From: Flavobacterium hercynium | GTDB lineage: Bacteria > Bacteroidota > Bacteroidia > Flavobacteriales > Flavobacteriaceae | DNA: 64,000 bases | Assembly (NCBI RefSeq): GCF_002217285.1 | Contig: NZ_MUGW01000026.1 | Location: 1 to 64,000 of the forward strand | Direction of reading: 5' to 3' | In this document: in pieces, positions 26,332 to 34,662 of the stretch | Numbering within the stretch: the stretch's first letter is position 1 | How the letters are laid out: the number at the start of each line of letters is the position of its first letter | The notes under the pieces: model-generated | What the model was told of the DNA's origin: nothing | The model's database searches: none | The model's input: only the letters and a program-made list of their open reading frames with translations | Translations under genes and position numbers: made by a program

Positions 26332-28311
26332 TTATTGTATTTTTTGAAGATGTTTTACGACTTCACTCATTTCAAACTTTAAAGTTTTTATTTTATCTAC
26401 CGTTTTTGCACTAAAGGAACCGGTTTTGGCTTCTTCCTCGATACGTGACATATAATCACTGGTATTTTTGAGCATAAATATGTTGAGACTCGATTTCATA
26501 TTATGCGCTACTTTTCGTGCTGTATCGTGGTCGTTGATAATGAGTGCTTCTTCCAGTTGCGCTACCTGACTTGGAATTTTTTCTATAAAAAGATTAATAA
26601 TATCCTGCTTAAAAGAAGGATCATCATTAGATAGTTCGTCTATAAAAGTCAGATCGATATCCTTTTTAATTTTTTTGCTTATTACCGTTTTTATAGCTTC
26701 TAAAAGTACTTCTTGTTTAAAAGGTTTTGGAACATAACCATCCATTCCTGCATCATAACAATGTTCCTGTTCGCTTACAAGGGAATGTGCGGTCATAGCA
26801 ATAATTGGAATAGTAGAATTCATTTCGGTTCTAATGTATTGCGTTGTTTGATAGCCATCTTTAACAGGCATCTGCAAATCCATTAAAATAAGATCGTAAG
26901 TATTTTGAGCTAAAAAATCGATTCCAATTGAACCATTTTCAGCAATGTCTAATTCAAAACCGAAATTGGTAACGACTTGTTTAATCAATTTTTGATTTAG
27001 AAGATTGTCTTCGCAAAGTAATATTTTCAGTTTACCAAGATTTTCTTTTGGAACTGTCTGAGTTAAAATATCAGTAAGATTTGTTTTCTTGTAATTAAGA
27101 ACAAAGAAAAATTCTGAACCTAATTCTTTTTCACTTTTCACATGAATTTCGGTACCATGCAGCTCAATTAATTGTTTTACAATGTTAAGACCAAGACCAG
27201 TTCCGCCAAATCGTCGCGTAATACTATCTTCTGCTTGTGTAAAACGTTCGAATATCGTTTTTAATTTGTTTTCAGGAATTCCGATACCGGTATCTTTTAC
27301 TGAGAACTGAATGGAATATTGGCTTTCTGTTTCGGCTACTATTTTTGCAGAAATCGTCACTTCACCTTCTTCTGTAAACTTAAGTGCATTTCCTGTAAGA
27401 TTAACCAATATCTGATTTAATCTTCCGGGATCACCAATTACAATTTCAGGTAAATCAGCATCTAAAAAAAGATTGAATTCAATATTTTTGGTAGCCTTAA
27501 CCTTTAGTAAATTGTAAATGTGTTTTAAAGTATTTTTTACATTAAAAGGCTGTTCATGAATGGTTACATGACCCGATTCAATTTTAGAAAGGTCGAGAAT
27601 ATCATTTACCAATATCAAAAGGTTATTACCTGCTTTTTGTACACTATCAATATAATCGTGCTGCAGACTAGTTAGTTCCGTTTGCGCCAGCAAGTCTGTA
27701 AAACCAATAATCGCGTTAAGAGGTGTTCTGATATCGTGACTCATATTGGCTAAAAAATTATCTTTTGTTAGCACAGCATGTTCTGCAATTTTTTTCTGAG
27801 CGTCGAGTTCAATGTTTTTTGTACGCAGTTCTAAAAGGTTTATTACGTGTTTTGCAACAATAGAAAGCGCATTGCGCTGCTCATCATTAAGTTCTCTTGA
27901 TACATGATCTATTGCACAAATGGTTCCTATATTGAAACCATCGGGTGTAGTAAGCGGAATACCGGCATAAAATCTAATTTTCAAACCGCCAATAACATTG
28001 GGATCATTCTTAAACCTATCGTTTAGATAGGTATCAGGAATCTCGACCAATTTACTGTCTAAAATAGTATATTGACAAAAACTAATTTCTCTGGGAACGA
28101 CTGAGGTACCTAAGCCAATTTCAGATTTAATCCATTGTCTGGTTTCATCTATGAATGAAATATGTGCAATTGGAACACCACAGATATAGGAAACTAGCTT
28201 TGTGGCATCATCGAAAGTATTCTCGGGGAGCGTATCGAGGATATTGTATCGTTTTAACGCAGTTAGACGATCTTGTTCGTGGGATGATATAAGTTGTTCT
28301 TTGTAATTCAT
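26332..28311 (-). CDS. GAF hybrid histidine kinase with receiver and Hpt domains
   Basis: A 659-residue soluble hybrid kinase. Residues ~1-165 form a GAF domain (GVPIAHISFIDETRQWIKSE); HisKA with phospho-acceptor near His192 in FLANMSHDIRTPLNAIIGF; HATPase_c (NQILVNLTGNALKFT, DTGIGIPE, GTGLGLNIVKQL); a receiver with Asp in ILMDLQMPVKDG and KPFKQE; and a C-terminal Hpt domain with His in VAHNMKSSL. All phosphorelay steps except the final output are in one chain. No cognate regulator is adjacent. Monocistronic, with its own terminator. Confidence 0.9.
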   Translation of the reverse strand: MNYKEQLISSHEQDRLTALKRYNILDTLPENTFDDATKLVSYICGVPIAHISFIDETRQWIKSEIGLGTSVVPREISFCQYTILDSKLVEIPDTYLNDRFKNDPNVIGGLKIRFYAGIPLTTPDGFNIGTICAIDHVSRELNDEQRNALSIVAKHVINLLELRTKNIELDAQKKIAEHAVLTKDNFLANMSHDIRTPLNAIIGFTDLLAQTELTSLQHDYIDSVQKAGNNLLILVNDILDLSKIESGHVTIHEQPFNVKNTLKHIYNLLKVKATKNIEFNLFLDADLPEIVIGDPGRLNQILVNLTGNALKFTEEGEVTISAKIVAETESQYSIQFSVKDTGIGIPENKLKTIFERFTQAEDSITRRFGGTGLGLNIVKQLIELHGTEIHVKSEKELGSEFFFVLNYKKTNLTDILTQTVPKENLGKLKILLCEDNLLNQKLIKQVVTNFGFELDIAENGSIGIDFLAQNTYDLILMDLQMPVKDGYQTTQYIRTEMNSTIPIIAMTAHSLVSEQEHCYDAGMDGYVPKPFKQEVLLEAIKTVISKKIKKDIDLTFIDELSNDDPSFKQDIINLFIEKIPSQVAQLEEALIINDHDTARKVAHNMKSSLNIFMLKNTSDYMSRIEEEAKTGSFSAKTVDKIKTLKFEMSEVVKHLQKIQ

Positions 28312-28420
28312 AGTAACAGTAGGAACTGCAAAAATAAGAATAAAAAAGTGAAGATGAACGCTAAGGCGGTTTAAGTGGTTAAAAACAAATATGTTGTAGG
28401 AAATAGAAGGCGTGTTTTTA

Positions 28421-28500
28421 ATTATGAGTTATGAATTATGAATTGTTAATTGTGAGTTGTGAATCGTGAACTATGAATTGTGTTCTTTGAATTGTGTTAT
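28421..28500. repeat. Low-complexity ATGAATTGTGA-type degenerate tandem repeat
   Basis: A run of 7-10 nt units built on gaattatga / gaattgtga / gagttgtga. A region with the reverse-complement motif (cacaattcacaattcac) occurs at 30648-30683, and a different short-unit repeat at 49112-49200. Non-coding. Confidence 0.6.
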
Positions 28501-28569
28501 ATTGTTTGTGTATGCTTTGGGTAATCTATGAAATTATTTTTTTGCATTTTGCTACGCTTAGAAATGCGA

Positions 28570-28593
28570 AAACTCCTTTAAATAAAGGAGTTT
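28570..28593 (-). terminator. Hairpin terminator candidate of the hydrolase gene
   Basis: AAACTCCTTT and AAAGGAGTTT form a perfect 10-bp stem with a 4-nt loop (AAAT), 30 bp past the hydrolase stop codon. The T run after it on the minus strand is short. Confidence 0.55.
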
Positions 28594-28622
28594 CTACATT
28601 TTTTATTTTAATGACAAATGTT

Positions 28623-29591
28623 TTATTTAGGCAGTTTTGAAAGAAAAAGTAAAATATCTGCGCCAATTTCTTTGTAATGTGTTTCTAATGCAAAATGCCC
28701 TGTTTCATAAAATTTTACTGTTGCATTTGGGTTATCACGTTTATATGCTTTGGCACCTTCAGGTAAAAAATAAGGATCGCGACTACCCCAAACGGCTAAT
28801 GTCATTGGTTTTTTAGTTCTAAAATAAGCTTGAAATTGAGGATACATTTCGACATTGGTTTTATAATCTTTTAATAGATCTAATTGTATTTCAATATTTC
28901 CGGGACGATCCAGAAAATGCTGATCTAGAAGATAAGCTTCGGGAGCAATAAGAGATGGATCAGAAGTACCTTCGTGGTATTGAAAGAAAGTGGCTTCTTT
29001 GGATACGAAGTCTTTAAGTGCATTTCTGTTGGCTTGCGATGGATCTTTCCAATATTTTTGAATAGGATTCCATCCAGTGCTTAGTCCTTCTTCGTACGCA
29101 TTTCCATTTTGAGAAATAATACCTGTAATCTTTTCCGGATTGGCTAGAGCAAGTCTGTAGCCTGTTGGCGCTCCATAATCAAATACATAAAGAGCAAATC
29201 GTTTCATTTTAAGCTGATCGATAAATCCCTGCATAATATGAGCTAAGTGGTCAAAAGTATATTGAAATTTATCGTGCTCAGGTGCATCTGAGAAACCAAA
29301 TCCGGGAAGGTCTGGTGCGATTACATGGTACTTTTTACTTAGAATTGGAATAAGATTTCTGTACATGTGGGAAGAGGTTGGATAGCCGTGCAGTAATAAA
29401 ATTGTTGGAGCATTTTTATCTCCTGCTTCACGGTAAAATATATTGAGGTCATGTAATTTTACATTTTTGTAATGTGTTGCTTCAATATCTGATTTTTCAA
29501 TTTTAGAAGTTGCAATAGACTTCATTTGTGCGTTTGTAGTTGCTCCTGTAATCATAAGTACTGCTGATAAGGTTTTAATTATATTTTTCAT
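28623..29591 (-). CDS. Exported alpha/beta hydrolase with Asp nucleophile (epoxide hydrolase/haloalkane dehalogenase-like)
   Basis: A 322-residue protein with a likely signal peptide (MKNIIKTLSAVLMITGATTNAQ). The oxyanion motif is HGYPTSSHMYRNL and the nucleophile is Asp138 in YVFDYGAPTGYRLA, so it belongs to the epoxide hydrolase/haloalkane dehalogenase side of the superfamily rather than serine esterases. A late Asp (WGSRDPYFLP) and His (ETGHFALE) complete the triad. Exact substrate unknown. Divergent from a LysR regulator, with both promoters packed into the 89-bp gap, so LysR control is likely. Confidence 0.86.
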   Translation of the reverse strand: MKNIIKTLSAVLMITGATTNAQMKSIATSKIEKSDIEATHYKNVKLHDLNIFYREAGDKNAPTILLLHGYPTSSHMYRNLIPILSKKYHVIAPDLPGFGFSDAPEHDKFQYTFDHLAHIMQGFIDQLKMKRFALYVFDYGAPTGYRLALANPEKITGIISQNGNAYEEGLSTGWNPIQKYWKDPSQANRNALKDFVSKEATFFQYHEGTSDPSLIAPEAYLLDQHFLDRPGNIEIQLDLLKDYKTNVEMYPQFQAYFRTKKPMTLAVWGSRDPYFLPEGAKAYKRDNPNATVKFYETGHFALETHYKEIGADILLFLSKLPK

Positions 29592-29609
29592 AGTATCAAT
29601 TGTTTAATA

Positions 29610-29617
29610 CAAATTTA
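29610..29617 (-). promoter_or_regulatory. -7 box of the Asp-nucleophile hydrolase
   Basis: The minus strand reads TAAATTTG, an exact TAnnTTTG match, 19 bp upstream of the hydrolase ATG. It nearly abuts the plus-strand box of the LysR gene. Confidence 0.5.
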
Positions 29618-29622
29618 CTTTC

Positions 29623-29630
29623 TATATTTG
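29623..29630 (+). promoter_or_regulatory. Promoter of the LysR gene
   Basis: TATATTTG is an exact TAnnTTTG -7 box with TTG 20 bp upstream (29600-29602). The predicted start is near 29636. This excludes the longer reading frame that would begin at TTG 29600 and supports the ATG at 29681. Confidence 0.6.
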
Positions 29631-29640
29631 ATATTAAAAA

Positions 29641-29652
29641 ACGATATATAGT
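29641..29652. promoter_or_regulatory. Palindromic operator candidate, copy 3 (imperfect)
   Basis: ACGATATATAGT matches the ACGATATATCGT core at 11 of 12 bases. It lies just after the predicted LysR transcription start and overlaps the left arm of the AGTGAT/ATCACT inverted repeat. Confidence 0.35.
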
Positions 29653-29669
29653 GATCTTATTAATCACTA
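29649..29669. promoter_or_regulatory. Inverted repeat, LysR autoregulatory site candidate
   Basis: TAGTGAT (29649-29655) and ATCACTA (29663-29669) are perfect 7-bp arms around a 7-nt spacer, placed between the LysR promoter and its ATG. LysR regulators usually bind interrupted dyads in the divergent promoter region. Confidence 0.5.
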
Positions 29670-29680
29670 ATAATGATGAT

Positions 29681-30541
29681 ATGAATAGCAACGACCTTAA
29701 AATATTTGAAGCTGCCGCAACGCTGGGTAGCTTTACAAAAGCTGCAGAAGCTACTTTTACTGTACAATCGAATGTTACGGCGCGAATAAAAAATCTTGAA
29801 GAAGAATTTGGTGCTGAACTTTTTAAAAGGGTATCTCGAAAGGTAGTGCTTACTGAAGCAGGATATACACTTTTACAATATGCTAAAAAAATAGGCAGCT
29901 TACTGGACGATGCAAAAAGCGATATTCAGAGTGTTGATAAAATAGGAGGTACGATCCGTATAGGATGTATTGAAACGACAATGGCGCTTAAAGTGCCGGA
30001 AATTATTAAAACTTTTGCGGAGCTTTATCCGCTTGTTGAATTAGAATTTCATTCTGCTGTACTTCCAACACTAATTCGCGATGTTATCGACTATAAACTT
30101 GACGCTGCTTTTGTTGCTGCTCCAATAAATATTCCGGGATTAGAACAACTTATTGTTCGGGATGAACAATTGGTTGTAATCGCTGCGAAAGATGGCGACG
30201 ATCTCGAAACGATCCTGAAACAAGATCCTTTAAAAATAGTAGTATTTGGACAAGGCTGTTTTTTTAGGGCAAGATTAGAAACATGGCTAGGATCAAAAGG
30301 GATACTTCGTTATAAAAGTACGATTGTTAATTCTATTGAAGGAATTATAAATTTTGTTGAAGCAGGATTAGGTATAAGTATACTTCCGGCCGAAGTAGTC
30401 AATTTATATTATCAAAACAGAAATATAAAAACATTTCCCGTTAGCAAAGAACTCGCGACAATGACAACTTTATTAATCTATAGAAATGATGATCTGCCTT
30501 CTAAAGCCCTAAATGCGTTCTTAAATCAATATAAGTCTTAA
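29681..30541 (+). CDS. LysR-family transcriptional regulator
   Basis: A 286-residue LysR-type regulator. N-terminal winged HTH MNSNDLKIFEAAATLGSFTKAAE with VQSNVTARIKNLEEEFGAELFKR, then a co-inducer domain (IRIGCIETTMALKVPEII). The ATG at 29681 is chosen because it gives the usual first residues of the family; an upstream TTG would add 27 unrelated residues and lie on top of the promoter. Divergent from the exported hydrolase, its presumptive target. Followed by low-complexity repeats, no terminator seen. Confidence 0.9.
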   Translation: MNSNDLKIFEAAATLGSFTKAAEATFTVQSNVTARIKNLEEEFGAELFKRVSRKVVLTEAGYTLLQYAKKIGSLLDDAKSDIQSVDKIGGTIRIGCIETTMALKVPEIIKTFAELYPLVELEFHSAVLPTLIRDVIDYKLDAAFVAAPINIPGLEQLIVRDEQLVVIAAKDGDDLETILKQDPLKIVVFGQGCFFRARLETWLGSKGILRYKSTIVNSIEGIINFVEAGLGISILPAEVVNLYYQNRNIKTFPVSKELATMTTLLIYRNDDLPSKALNAFLNQYKS

Positions 30542-30570
30542 AGTCGAAAGTGAAAAGTCGAAAGATGTAG

Positions 30571-30676
30571 TATGTAGAATGTAAAATGTAGAATGTAAAA
30601 TGTAAAATGTAAAATGTAAAAGAAGCTTAACCCACAAATGACTGCTCACCAATCACAATTCACAATTCACAACTTA
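30571..30676. repeat. Low-complexity TGTAAAA and CACAATT repeats
   Basis: About seven units of the form tgtaaaa/tgtagaa (30571-30620) followed by cacaattcacaattcac-type units running into the stop codon of the next minus-strand gene. The second part is the reverse-complement motif of 28421-28500. Non-coding. Confidence 0.6.
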
Positions 30677-32131
30677 CAATTTAGAAATTCGTCCGCGGGG
30701 CTCATCACCTTCGTGAAGTACGATTTCTGAGTGCAGGAAATTAGCGGCGTCAGCTGAATCTTTAACTTTAACAGCGCTTCGGGTTAACATTTCTGCTTCA
30801 AATTCGTTTAGGATGCTGTTACGTACTCCAGTAGTTTTCCAATCAGGATTTGAGCGGACATTTTTTACGATTGTACGTGCAAGTGTAAGTGCATCAAGAA
30901 GCGCCTGATTTGCACCTTGTCCCTTAAATGGACTCATGGGATGCGCGGCGTCTCCAATAAGCGTTGTCTGATTTCCTTTTTGAAGTAATTCGGAGCTAAG
31001 TAATTCGCGATCGTAGACAGGATAACCGGAAATCTGAGCTTCCTGGGTTGCCATCATAATCTGCGGAATAGGATCATGCCATTGTGTTCTTCGGATTGCT
31101 TCTTCTTTGAGTGCCTTTATTCCCTGTGCACCTAAAGTCTTAGCTTCTTCTTCGGACATAGGAAAACTAAGTTGCCACATTACAGAATCTGCTGTATAAG
31201 GCATAATGTAAATTCTTTCATTACCATTAGCAGTTTGAAATACCGTAGCAGAATCTAATAAAGGACTATCAAGACCTTCGATTGCGCTCAATGGACAAAT
31301 TCCTAAAATGACAATACAGTCTAAGTAACGCAAAGGCGTTTTTTCTTCACCAATAAGCAATCGTCGTACTGAACTTCGAATACCATCAGCTCCCACGAGA
31401 ATATCAGCTTTTGTAGTTTTAGTTGCTCCGTTTGCCTGAAAAGTAAGCGTTACACCTTCTTTAGATTCCTGAAAATCTATCAATTGATGTCCCCAATGTA
31501 CAGCATCGTTATTACCGAGTTGTTCCAGTAGTGCTAAACGCAACGATTGTCTGGCGATGTGTATGTTGGAGCGTTTTGGAGAGGTTTTTTCAATATTCTG
31601 AACCCATTTTCTAATTCCCCATTCGCCAATTACTTTACCGTCTGTTGTATGTACAAGATGTCGTGTAGAAATTACTCCGTCTTTTAAATAAAAAATACCA
31701 AAACCTTCAATCGCTTTGCTGGCTTGTTGCAGAGTGAGTCCATAACCTTGCGATCGGGCTTCGAAGCTGTCGTCACGTTCATAAAGGCTAAAGGGAATTT
31801 TACGGTGCAAACAAGCTATTGCCAATGCAACACCACCAATACCACCACCAATAATCGCGACATGAGGAAAATTCTCTGTATCAGCCAGAGGATAAATATC
31901 AGAAGGGACTAAACCTGATCCGGAACATTTTGAGCAAATATATAAGTGACCTTTTGGAAGAGTGGGAGCTGTTCCTTCCGTTTTATTTTTTTCAAATTGA
32001 TCGAGTTCAAGTTCGTATTGACGTTTTGCTTTGTTGCTCAGTCCACGACTTTTTTTGCCACGACCTTGACAATCTTTGCACATGATCCAGCTTACGGCAT
32101 CATTTTGTGTCTTTTTGACTTCCTCTTTCAC
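30674..32131 (-). CDS. FAD-dependent monooxygenase with N-terminal DnaJ-like Cys motifs
   Basis: A 485-residue flavoprotein monooxygenase of the PHBH/TetX class: GGGIGG FAD motif at residues 95-100, the Asp-Gly motif VGADGIRSSVRR, and LIGDAAHPMSPFKGQGANQAL. Before it lie ~75 residues with two CxxCxGxG units, Cys18/Cys21 (CKDCQGRG) and Cys66/Cys69 (CSKCSGSG), as in the DnaJ zinc-finger domain, linked by a charged segment. This N-terminal addition is unusual and suggests zinc binding or protein contact. The frame is continuous and the ATG is the only plausible start. Substrate unknown. A -7 box lies 55 bp upstream. Confidence 0.85.
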   Translation of the reverse strand: MKEEVKKTQNDAVSWIMCKDCQGRGKKSRGLSNKAKRQYELELDQFEKNKTEGTAPTLPKGHLYICSKCSGSGLVPSDIYPLADTENFPHVAIIGGGIGGVALAIACLHRKIPFSLYERDDSFEARSQGYGLTLQQASKAIEGFGIFYLKDGVISTRHLVHTTDGKVIGEWGIRKWVQNIEKTSPKRSNIHIARQSLRLALLEQLGNNDAVHWGHQLIDFQESKEGVTLTFQANGATKTTKADILVGADGIRSSVRRLLIGEEKTPLRYLDCIVILGICPLSAIEGLDSPLLDSATVFQTANGNERIYIMPYTADSVMWQLSFPMSEEEAKTLGAQGIKALKEEAIRRTQWHDPIPQIMMATQEAQISGYPVYDRELLSSELLQKGNQTTLIGDAAHPMSPFKGQGANQALLDALTLARTIVKNVRSNPDWKTTGVRNSILNEFEAEMLTRSAVKVKDSADAANFLHSEIVLHEGDEPRGRISKL

Positions 32132-32185
32132 TTTTTAATCTCTGAAATTATGCTAAAAAAAATTCTCCATCGAAACGGACTTGTG

Positions 32186-32193
32186 CAAAATTA
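32186..32193 (-). promoter_or_regulatory. -7 box of the FAD monooxygenase gene
   Basis: The minus strand reads TAATTTTG, an exact TAnnTTTG match, 55 bp upstream of the ATG. Confidence 0.45.
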
Positions 32194-32250
32194 AGTAAAA
32201 ATACCCTGAATATTTTGGTAGAAACAATATTGATTGGTAGCGTCTATAAA

Positions 32251-32286
32251 TAAAAAAATTGCGCGAAGTCAAGTGTATTCGCGCAA
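32251..32286 (-). terminator. Rho-independent terminator of the small hydrophilic gene
   Basis: TTGCGCGAA (32259-32267) pairs with TTCGCGCAA (32278-32286), a 9-bp stem; on the minus strand it is followed by seven T. It lies ~37 bp past the stop of the gene at 32323. Confidence 0.8.
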
Positions 32287-32322
32287 ATTTTAGTAGAAAT
32301 TTTTCAAAAGAATGTGAAGACT

Positions 32323-32517
32323 TTATTTTTTCTCTTCGTTTGTCATTTTATCATCAAAATCAGGTTCTTCACCTTTAAATTTTTGAGTGTTTACATCGTA
32401 ATTTTCATCATTTGTCAACACTTCATCATGATCTTTGTATTGATGCTTTCTCGTGTCGCTTCGATTGTCAAAACCATTTTTCGAATCGGTTCTCGGAGTT
32501 TGATTATTCGTTTTCAT
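32323..32517 (-). CDS. Small hydrophilic hypothetical protein
   Basis: A 64-residue, strongly charged protein rich in Asp, Asn, Lys and Gln (MKTNNQTPRTDSKNGFDNR at the N terminus), with no Cys and no hydrophobic segment, so probably disordered and cytoplasmic. A good terminator directly after it supports a real transcript; the overlapping plus-strand frame is hydrophobic noise. Similar small acidic proteins are common in flavobacteria as hypotheticals; function unknown. Confidence 0.65.
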   Translation of the reverse strand: MKTNNQTPRTDSKNGFDNRSDTRKHQYKDHDEVLTNDENYDVNTQKFKGEEPDFDDKMTNEEKK

Positions 32518-32579
32518 AATGTGTAAATTTTAATTTTTATAAAATTACTTGAATAACAGCACTTAAGCTTATACAATCC

Positions 32580-32612
32580 AATGTAAAAGTTATAAAATAT
32601 CACTTTTACATT
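32580..32612 (-). terminator. Hairpin at the end of the type III PKS operon
   Basis: AATGTAAAAGT (32580-32590) and ACTTTTACATT (32602-32612) form a perfect 11-bp stem overlapping the stop codon of the phosphopantetheinyl transferase gene. No strong U tract follows. The same arms open the terminator at 38851. Confidence 0.5.
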
Positions 32613-33111
32613 AAGAGGAAAGACAAACTATTTTTTCAAATTGTCCGTGATGACTAATGGAAACTGGCTTTTGCCAATTGAATGAGGAAGACAAAAATGG
32701 TATCCCATTAGAATCTTTAACAACTTCTTTTCTTTCAATTTCAATCACATTATTCAATTCATTTTCATTGATAACAGCTATAGTATGAATAAAATTTTTG
32801 GTAACAATGGCTCTAGTGTGATAAATATTTTTATCACATGTAACGTTACCAGATACAAATAGATCATTTTGCTGTCTGATATTACAGATCAGTTTTTGAG
32901 GTATAAACGCTCTTATTTTGGTTTCTCTGTTGTAAATTTTATAAGCAGCTTCTTTCATGCTCCAAAGCAGCCAGACCATAATTTCGGGTTGCTCATTATT
33001 TTTAATAAGCAATTGTTCTTCAACCGTAAAGAGTTTTTCGATAAAACCTTTCCGCTGCCAGTTACTTTCAAGTCGTGACTGTTGGAGATCAATTATATCA
33101 TTGCCAATCAT
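32611..33111 (-). CDS. 4'-phosphopantetheinyl transferase superfamily protein
   Basis: A 166-residue transferase that loads phosphopantetheine onto carrier proteins. It has the N-terminal MIGNDIIDLQQSR with Asp5 and the magnesium/CoA motif VWLLWSMKEAAYKIYNR, and the later VSISHHG segment. The ATG at 33111 gives the standard MIGNDIIDL start and a 7-bp gap to the acyl carrier protein gene; the longer version would overlap it. Last gene of the seven-gene operon; it most likely primes the operon's own carrier protein and might also serve the NRPS at 54 kb. Confidence 0.85.
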   Translation of the reverse strand: MIGNDIIDLQQSRLESNWQRKGFIEKLFTVEEQLLIKNNEQPEIMVWLLWSMKEAAYKIYNRETKIRAFIPQKLICNIRQQNDLFVSGNVTCDKNIYHTRAIVTKNFIHTIAVINENELNNVIEIERKEVVKDSNGIPFLSSSFNWQKPVSISHHGQFEKIVCLSS

Positions 33112-33118
33112 TCGATAC

Positions 33119-33373
33119 TTATTTTGAAGCAAGTTTAGTTTCAATAATTTCGACAGCACTTTTTACATCGAGCATGCGTTCCATTTCTGGGTTGTCTATT
33201 ACAATATCAAAAGCTTCTTCAATATCCAATATGATATCTACCAGATTCGCTGAATTGATATTCAGGTCATTAATAAAATCGGTTTCTTCTGTAAGGTTGT
33301 CATACGCATCCGTATTGGTTGTGTATGGTTTAATGATTGTTTTTAGCTTAGCTATAAGTTCGTCTTTGTTCAT
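33119..33373 (-). CDS. Acyl carrier protein
   Basis: An 84-residue acidic carrier protein. The attachment serine is Ser41 in DLNINSANLVDIIL, where the usual DSL is replaced by NSA, followed by the EEAFDIVIDN helix typical of ACPs. Distinct from a housekeeping ACP and clustered with its own ketosynthase, dehydratase and phosphopantetheinyl transferase, so it probably carries a specialised acyl chain that primes the type III PKS. Confidence 0.88.
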   Translation of the reverse strand: MNKDELIAKLKTIIKPYTTNTDAYDNLTEETDFINDLNINSANLVDIILDIEEAFDIVIDNPEMERMLDVKSAVEIIETKLASK

Positions 33374-33387
33374 GATAATGTTGGGGT

Positions 33388-34662
33388 TTATTGTTGGAAC
33401 TTTTTAAAAATGACACAAGCATTCACATCACCAAAACCAAAACTTGCTTTGGCAATAATAGTAGGACTTGTTTCGATTGTTTTTAATGGAATTCTGGAAG
33501 GATCAATATGAGTTACAATTTCGGGATGAAGATCGTCACAATTCGTATTACCGAAAATAAAATTTTCATGAAGCTGCAATACGCTTGCAACACTTTCGAT
33601 ACTTCCGGCAGCACTAAGGCAATGTCCGGTTAATGACTTTAAAGAGTTGATATACGGAAAGTCAGCACCATGTCGGCCTAAAGCCTTTGCCCAATTTTCG
33701 ATTTCCAGACCATCTTTTGTAGTTGCAGTAAGATGACCGTTTATAGCGTCGACATCATTTGCAGTTATAGCAGAAACACCTAATGCGGTTGTGATGCATC
33801 GTTGCACTGCCGTACTGTTGGGTGCGGTCATGCTTCCGTTTCCTCTTTGTCCACCAGAGTTTACGTTGCCACCCAGAATTTCGGCATAAATAATTGCACC
33901 ACGTTCTAAGGCGGTTTCTAAATCTTCGATGACTAAAGCTCCCGCACCGCTTCCGGGTACAAACCCCGCAGCAGAAGCACTCATCGGACGTGAACCTTGC
34001 TCAGGATTTTCATTGTATTTGGAACTGCAAACCCGCAACGCATCAAATCCTGCCCATATATAAGGTCCGCTATCTCCGGTACTTCCTGCCAGAATACGTT
34101 TTGCCTGACCGGATTGTATGCGATCGTAAGCCATTATAATAGCTTCTGTTCCCGTAGAACATGCCGAAGAATTGGTTGTAACAATATTTCCCAGACCTAA
34201 TTTGCCACCCAAATAAGCGCTTATACCACTGTTCATGGTTTGTGCTACAACGGTACTGCCAAGTCTGCGGGTTTGTAAATCGTCTATTTTATAAATGCTT
34301 TCGCGAAATTTATCGATTCCCGAAGTTCCGGAACCAAAGATAGTTCCGCTATCCCAATCCGGTTCAGGATTGTTTTCTACAGCTAATCCTGCATTTTTCC
34401 AAGCTTCTATACCCGCTATAACGCCGTATAGAATTCCGGTACTATTAAAACCACGCAGTTCTAATTCTGTAAAATATTGCGAAATTAGCGCATCAGAAAT
34501 TTGAGGTTTTCCCGCTATTTGACAAGAAAACTGAAGTTCTTTTAATTGTGTATCGTGACGTATACCAGAGATTCCGTTTTTTATCGCATGAGTAAATGCT
34601 GGAATTCCAACCCCGTTAGGAGCAACAACACCGAGACCTGTTATGACCACACGCTTTTTCAT
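33388..34662 (-). CDS. FabF-like beta-ketoacyl-ACP synthase
   Basis: A 424-residue condensing enzyme with Cys168 (TNSSACSTGTEAI), His310 (NGHLTATTKDG), Lys342 and His347 (LKSLTGHCLSAAGS), the complete KAS I/II Cys-His-His set. It elongates ACP-bound acyl chains. It overlaps the dehydratase gene by 4 bp (ATGA) and lies 14 bp before the ACP. The set lacks a ketoreductase and an enoyl reductase, so those would come from primary metabolism or the chain stays partly oxidised. Confidence 0.9.
   Translation of the reverse strand: MKKRVVITGLGVVAPNGVGIPAFTHAIKNGISGIRHDTQLKELQFSCQIAGKPQISDALISQYFTELELRGFNSTGILYGVIAGIEAWKNAGLAVENNPEPDWDSGTIFGSGTSGIDKFRESIYKIDDLQTRRLGSTVVAQTMNSGISAYLGGKLGLGNIVTTNSSACSTGTEAIIMAYDRIQSGQAKRILAGSTGDSGPYIWAGFDALRVCSSKYNENPEQGSRPMSASAAGFVPGSGAGALVIEDLETALERGAIIYAEILGGNVNSGGQRGNGSMTAPNSTAVQRCITTALGVSAITANDVDAINGHLTATTKDGLEIENWAKALGRHGADFPYINSLKSLTGHCLSAAGSIESVASVLQLHENFIFGNTNCDDLHPEIVTHIDPSRIPLKTIETSPTIIAKASFGFGDVNACVIFKKFQQ

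Larger units (their letters stand above)
28312..28622. other. Intergenic region, 311 bp
   Basis: Between the hybrid kinase start and the end of the Asp-nucleophile hydrolase gene. It contains the degenerate repeat at 28421-28500 and the hairpin at 28570-28593. No open frame of note and no clear promoter box for the kinase. Confidence 0.5.

Noticed and set aside
29600..29680. Extended N terminus of the LysR gene
   Set aside because: It would begin upstream of the predicted promoter and adds residues absent from the LysR fold; ATG 29681 gives the normal start.
32314..32526. Plus-strand 70-residue frame opposite the small hydrophilic gene
   Set aside because: Hydrophobic mirror of the minus-strand gene, which has the terminator and plausible composition.
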